This document shows positions 61,484-64,000 of a stretch of DNA of 64,000 nt, one piece after another. Numbering within the stretch: position 1 is the first letter of the stretch; every line of letters starts with the position of its first letter. The notes under the pieces were generated by a model, which worked only from the letters and a program-made list of their open reading frames with translations, was not told the origin of the DNA and searched no databases. Position numbers and translations under genes: made by a program. Location of the stretch: positions 17,933-81,932 of the forward strand of contig JABILA010000116.1 of assembly GCA_018654745.1 (NCBI GenBank), written 5' to 3'. This stretch comes from Alphaproteobacteria bacterium. Lineage in GTDB: Bacteria; Pseudomonadota; Alphaproteobacteria; UBA2966.

Positions 61484-63748
61484 TTACGCCTGTTTTTTCT
61501 GACACCACAAACGATAGGTGCCATAGCTTTCAGGTGAGGAAAAGGCGTCAGGATATTCGCTTTCGACCTTCTGCCATTTATCCAGATCAGACAGGTTCTG
61601 GGCATCCGGGAAAAGCTCCAGATAATGTCCCACCAGAACAGGGTCACTGATCTGAAAACCAAGGAAGGTCAAACCAGCCTGGGCCAGAGTGGCGGCAAGG
61701 GCAGGAACGGTGAACAGGCTTTCCTGTTCCGCAAACAACAACTCGCGACAGCCTTCGCGGGTGTAAAAGGCATTGGCGGTCATGATGTCCCTTGCGGCAT
61801 GACCGGTGTCCAGCTCCCGAATCAATTTCCGGGCGGCCAGCAAGCCTTCTTCGTCGTTCTTCAAACCACTTTCAGCAACGGCTTCACGCGCTGCCTTGAC
61901 TGCAGCCCGTCCCGACGAACTGTACATACCGATTTTGAGAACGCCGTCGTCTTCCAGCAGTCCGGACAGGATGTACAGGGATTTCAAGGCATCAGCGCTC
62001 TGGCTAACGGCATCCGGTGCCCCGATCAGGTGGTATTTCTGATCGTGCGTTGCCAGGTCTGCTATGTCGCCGACAACAAACCGAGTATTGCCAATGCCCC
62101 GCTGCATGGCTTGACGCCAGGCGTAGGCAACGTTGGCCGAATTTCCATCAACACCCATGATACGTGATTCAGGGTGCTGGATCGCCAGATCAATCGCGGC
62201 TTCGCCGGTGCGACAACCAACGACCATTGCATTGATCGGTCCTTCGGCAAAACGTGGAATATCGACACCCGGAATTTGTGACCGCATAATATCGCCCAGG
62301 GTCATTTCCTGACGGGCAGGCAAGGTGCTCCAGACAGGTGACGGCAAGACCGCCTGTTCACCGGCAAGCAGGTTGTCGGGGACAGGTGCCGGTTGACCAG
62401 ACAGGGTCTCGATACTGGTCGCCATTTCCTTTTCCAGCGCCGGTTCTGCGACTTGCTGGCGAATAAGATTAACAATGAAGGATGGCATCCCGGCAACATC
62501 GCCGGACAATAACTTTTCCGCAGCGACCAGGGTCGACATGGACCGGTAACAGGACGATACCATCAGGCCGCTCCAGGCCGAGGCATCAATGTCTGCCTGA
62601 TCATCGAGGCCAGCCAGCAATTTCACCGTATCGCGAACCAGAATACCGGAAAGCGTGCCTTCCTTGGGCACCATGGGCCAGGCATATCCGGTGGCATAAG
62701 CCTGCATGGCGAGGGCCGTCACAAATTGCGGATGCCGCTGCACCATGGGCACGCTGGCCTGCGGTGGTACACCTTCCTGCAAGACCAGACGACGCAATGC
62801 CGTCAGGATTGTTTCAAAATCAGGATCAGCAACGACGGTTCGGGTCATCAGGCCACGGACCAGAAAATCCGTAAAGAAGGTGTCAAACTGTCCACCTTCA
62901 AGGGCTGCTGACAGGCCATTCAGGTAGGGGTCCTGGGCCAGTGACAACAAGCCCTGGAAAATTTCCTCACGCTTGAGCACGGCGACGCAGGCCGGAACCA
63001 GTGACTGATGATGCAGGCCTTCGGTCAATAATGCATCTTCCAGCAAACGACGAATACCATCAGGCACCTTGATGAAGGGACCACCGTCCAGGGTATCCAG
63101 AAAATGCTGGCGAAAGGCGATTTGTTCGGGTGCTATGATCAGGGCCCGGGCAAAGGCCACCAGGCAATTGTCAAAATCACCAACTTCACGCAAGGCAAGA
63201 CCCAGATTGGTTTGCACAGCCGGATTATCTGGTTGCAGGATGGCGCTGCGGCGCAGGGCTTCTACGCCTTCGCCAATATACTGGTTTTCCAGGGCCAGCA
63301 GACCAAGATTGGTCAGGGCTTCCTGGGCATTGGGATCAATGGCGATGGCACGGCGATAGGCCGCGATGGCTTCCTCGGCATTTCCCTCGCTGCGCAAAAC
63401 TTCAGCAATATTGACGTGGATATCGGGGTTGTCCGGCCGCAATGCTGCCGCATGGCCAAGTTTTTCCAGCGCCGTCGCCGCGTCGCCGGTTTGATGCGCC
63501 ACCAATCCCAGCATTTGCCACGCCTGGGCGTTGTCAGGCTCCGCTTCCAATATGGCTTCATAAGCCGTCTTGGCCCCGACCAGATCACCCTGGCGGTGAT
63601 GATCAAGGGCTGCTTGCATGGCAGTTTCGGACCCTGTGGCGGCATCGGAATTGCCACCGGGGGCATCACTCATCGGTTGATCGCTCAAGTTATTGTCCGT
63701 CTGTATCTGGTGGGGCGTAAATACGCGCTGATTTGTTGACGCGTACAT
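61484..63748 (-). CDS. TPR protein with C-terminal methyltransferase domain
   Basis: A 754-residue protein. About residues 40-215 are TPR repeats. A middle helical part (about 220-490) is not recognised. The C-terminal part has a class I methyltransferase fold, with M-V-V-G-C-R-T-G-E-A-A-I near residue 510 (SAM loop), G-V-D-G-N-S-A-N-V after it and D-D-G-V-L-K-I-G-M-Y-S as post-motif strand. Methyl transfer to a surface glycan or a small molecule is likely. The gene heads the pair with the TPR-GT gene (gap 3 bases). The start could also be ATG 63673 (M-S-D-A-P-G-G), because neither has a clear ribosome binding site. Confidence 0.82.
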   Translation of the reverse strand: MYASTNQRVFTPHQIQTDNNLSDQPMSDAPGGNSDAATGSETAMQAALDHHRQGDLVGAKTAYEAILEAEPDNAQAWQMLGLVAHQTGDAATALEKLGHAAALRPDNPDIHVNIAEVLRSEGNAEEAIAAYRRAIAIDPNAQEALTNLGLLALENQYIGEGVEALRRSAILQPDNPAVQTNLGLALREVGDFDNCLVAFARALIIAPEQIAFRQHFLDTLDGGPFIKVPDGIRRLLEDALLTEGLHHQSLVPACVAVLKREEIFQGLLSLAQDPYLNGLSAALEGGQFDTFFTDFLVRGLMTRTVVADPDFETILTALRRLVLQEGVPPQASVPMVQRHPQFVTALAMQAYATGYAWPMVPKEGTLSGILVRDTVKLLAGLDDQADIDASAWSGLMVSSCYRSMSTLVAAEKLLSGDVAGMPSFIVNLIRQQVAEPALEKEMATSIETLSGQPAPVPDNLLAGEQAVLPSPVWSTLPARQEMTLGDIMRSQIPGVDIPRFAEGPINAMVVGCRTGEAAIDLAIQHPESRIMGVDGNSANVAYAWRQAMQRGIGNTRFVVGDIADLATHDQKYHLIGAPDAVSQSADALKSLYILSGLLEDDGVLKIGMYSSSGRAAVKAAREAVAESGLKNDEEGLLAARKLIRELDTGHAARDIMTANAFYTREGCRELLFAEQESLFTVPALAATLAQAGLTFLGFQISDPVLVGHYLELFPDAQNLSDLDKWQKVESEYPDAFSSPESYGTYRLWCQKKQA

Positions 63749-64000
63749 AGCATGAGTCAGGGGGATGTGCCTAGTTGCTGATGCCAGTTGTCCTGACGTC
63801 AGCCGGACTCACAATATTCCAAATGAAAGCTTTTCTATTAAAGTGCTGAACTCTCATTGAATCGGCAGTCAGTTTCCAAGTTCGACTTTGATAAGAAAAT
63901 TGTTGTCAAAAAGCAACTCATGCATCAAAATTGAAAATATCGTATTATTTTGATAGTAAAAATTGTATCAGAAAGTGATAACTGGGAATTATGACGTACA
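63749..64000. other. AT-rich intergenic region at the window edge
   Basis: Upstream of the TPR-methyltransferase gene the sequence is AT-rich, with no reading frame, hairpin or repeat I can support. It presumably holds the promoter for the leftward TPR operon and perhaps for a gene beyond the window. Confidence 0.4.

Noticed and set aside
1..64000. tRNA or rRNA genes, integrase attachment sites, replication origin
   Set aside because: Scanning both strands by eye I found no cloverleaf, rRNA core motif, integrase gene or DnaA-box cluster.

Overview
The window looks like the chromosome of a free-living Gram-negative alphaproteobacterium, probably marine or aquatic and Rhodospirillales-like. 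The pointers are the imuA-imuB-dnaE2 mutasome with an alphaproteobacterial LexA box (GAAC-N7-GAAC), many ABC transporters, several acyl-CoA enzymes, HWE-free two-component kinases and OmpA/lipoprotein genes. The genus cannot be fixed from the sequence. I see no rRNA, tRNA, CRISPR array, transposase or prophage gene. Coding density is high and many genes overlap by 1-4 bases.

Layout. 1-5.7 kb: a DUF2332 protein, a GcvA-like LysR regulator with a small divergent ORF, and an envelope trio (lipoprotein, OmpA-domain protein, FlgO/CsgG-like DUF4384 protein). 5.7-17.4 kb: an amino-sugar locus. A leftward operon (BadF-type kinase, GntR regulator, SIS-type GlcN6P deaminase, NagA, Gfo/Idh oxidoreductase, PfkB kinase) faces a rightward operon (MurQ and a complete four-gene sugar ABC importer). 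Together they can take in and break down MurNAc/GlcNAc without a PTS. 17.3-28.8 kb: an FAH hydrolase, a PAS histidine kinase, an HtrA-like pseudoprotease, and a group of acyl-CoA ligases, SDRs, a cyclase-family protein, LysE and CysQ. 29-34 kb: a signalling block with a receiver protein, an Hpt-REC-REC-GGDEF protein, a FIST-domain protein and a class III nucleotide cyclase. 34-39.2 kb: acyl-CoA ligase, MFS transporter, acyl-CoA dehydrogenase and enoyl-CoA hydratase.

40.9-47.3 kb: the SOS mutagenesis operon imuA-imuB-dnaE2, interrupted between imuB and dnaE2 by a GIY-YIG nuclease gene wrapped in REP-like palindromes and ~60-bp direct repeats. 47.3-53 kb: PaaI thioesterase, TfoX-domain protein, an Lrp regulator divergent from a four-gene operon (AceE/MdeB-like E1, ABM-domain protein, AlaX-type editing protein, GNAT). 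53-57.1 kb: a histidine kinase with a periplasmic SBP3-type sensor and a C-terminal hemerythrin, then VOC, TfoX-like and HCCA-isomerase proteins. 57.5-63.7 kb: a polar amino acid ABC importer lacking its ATPase, converging on two large TPR proteins (one with a GT9-like domain, one with a methyltransferase domain).

The most noteworthy signals are the repeat-wrapped GIY-YIG cassette inside the mutasome operon, the kinase-hemerythrin fusion, paired TGGT-N7-TGGT operator candidates in the amino-sugar locus, terminator-like hairpins placed directly behind both ABC binding-protein genes, and several young tandem duplications with 14- or 27-bp period.
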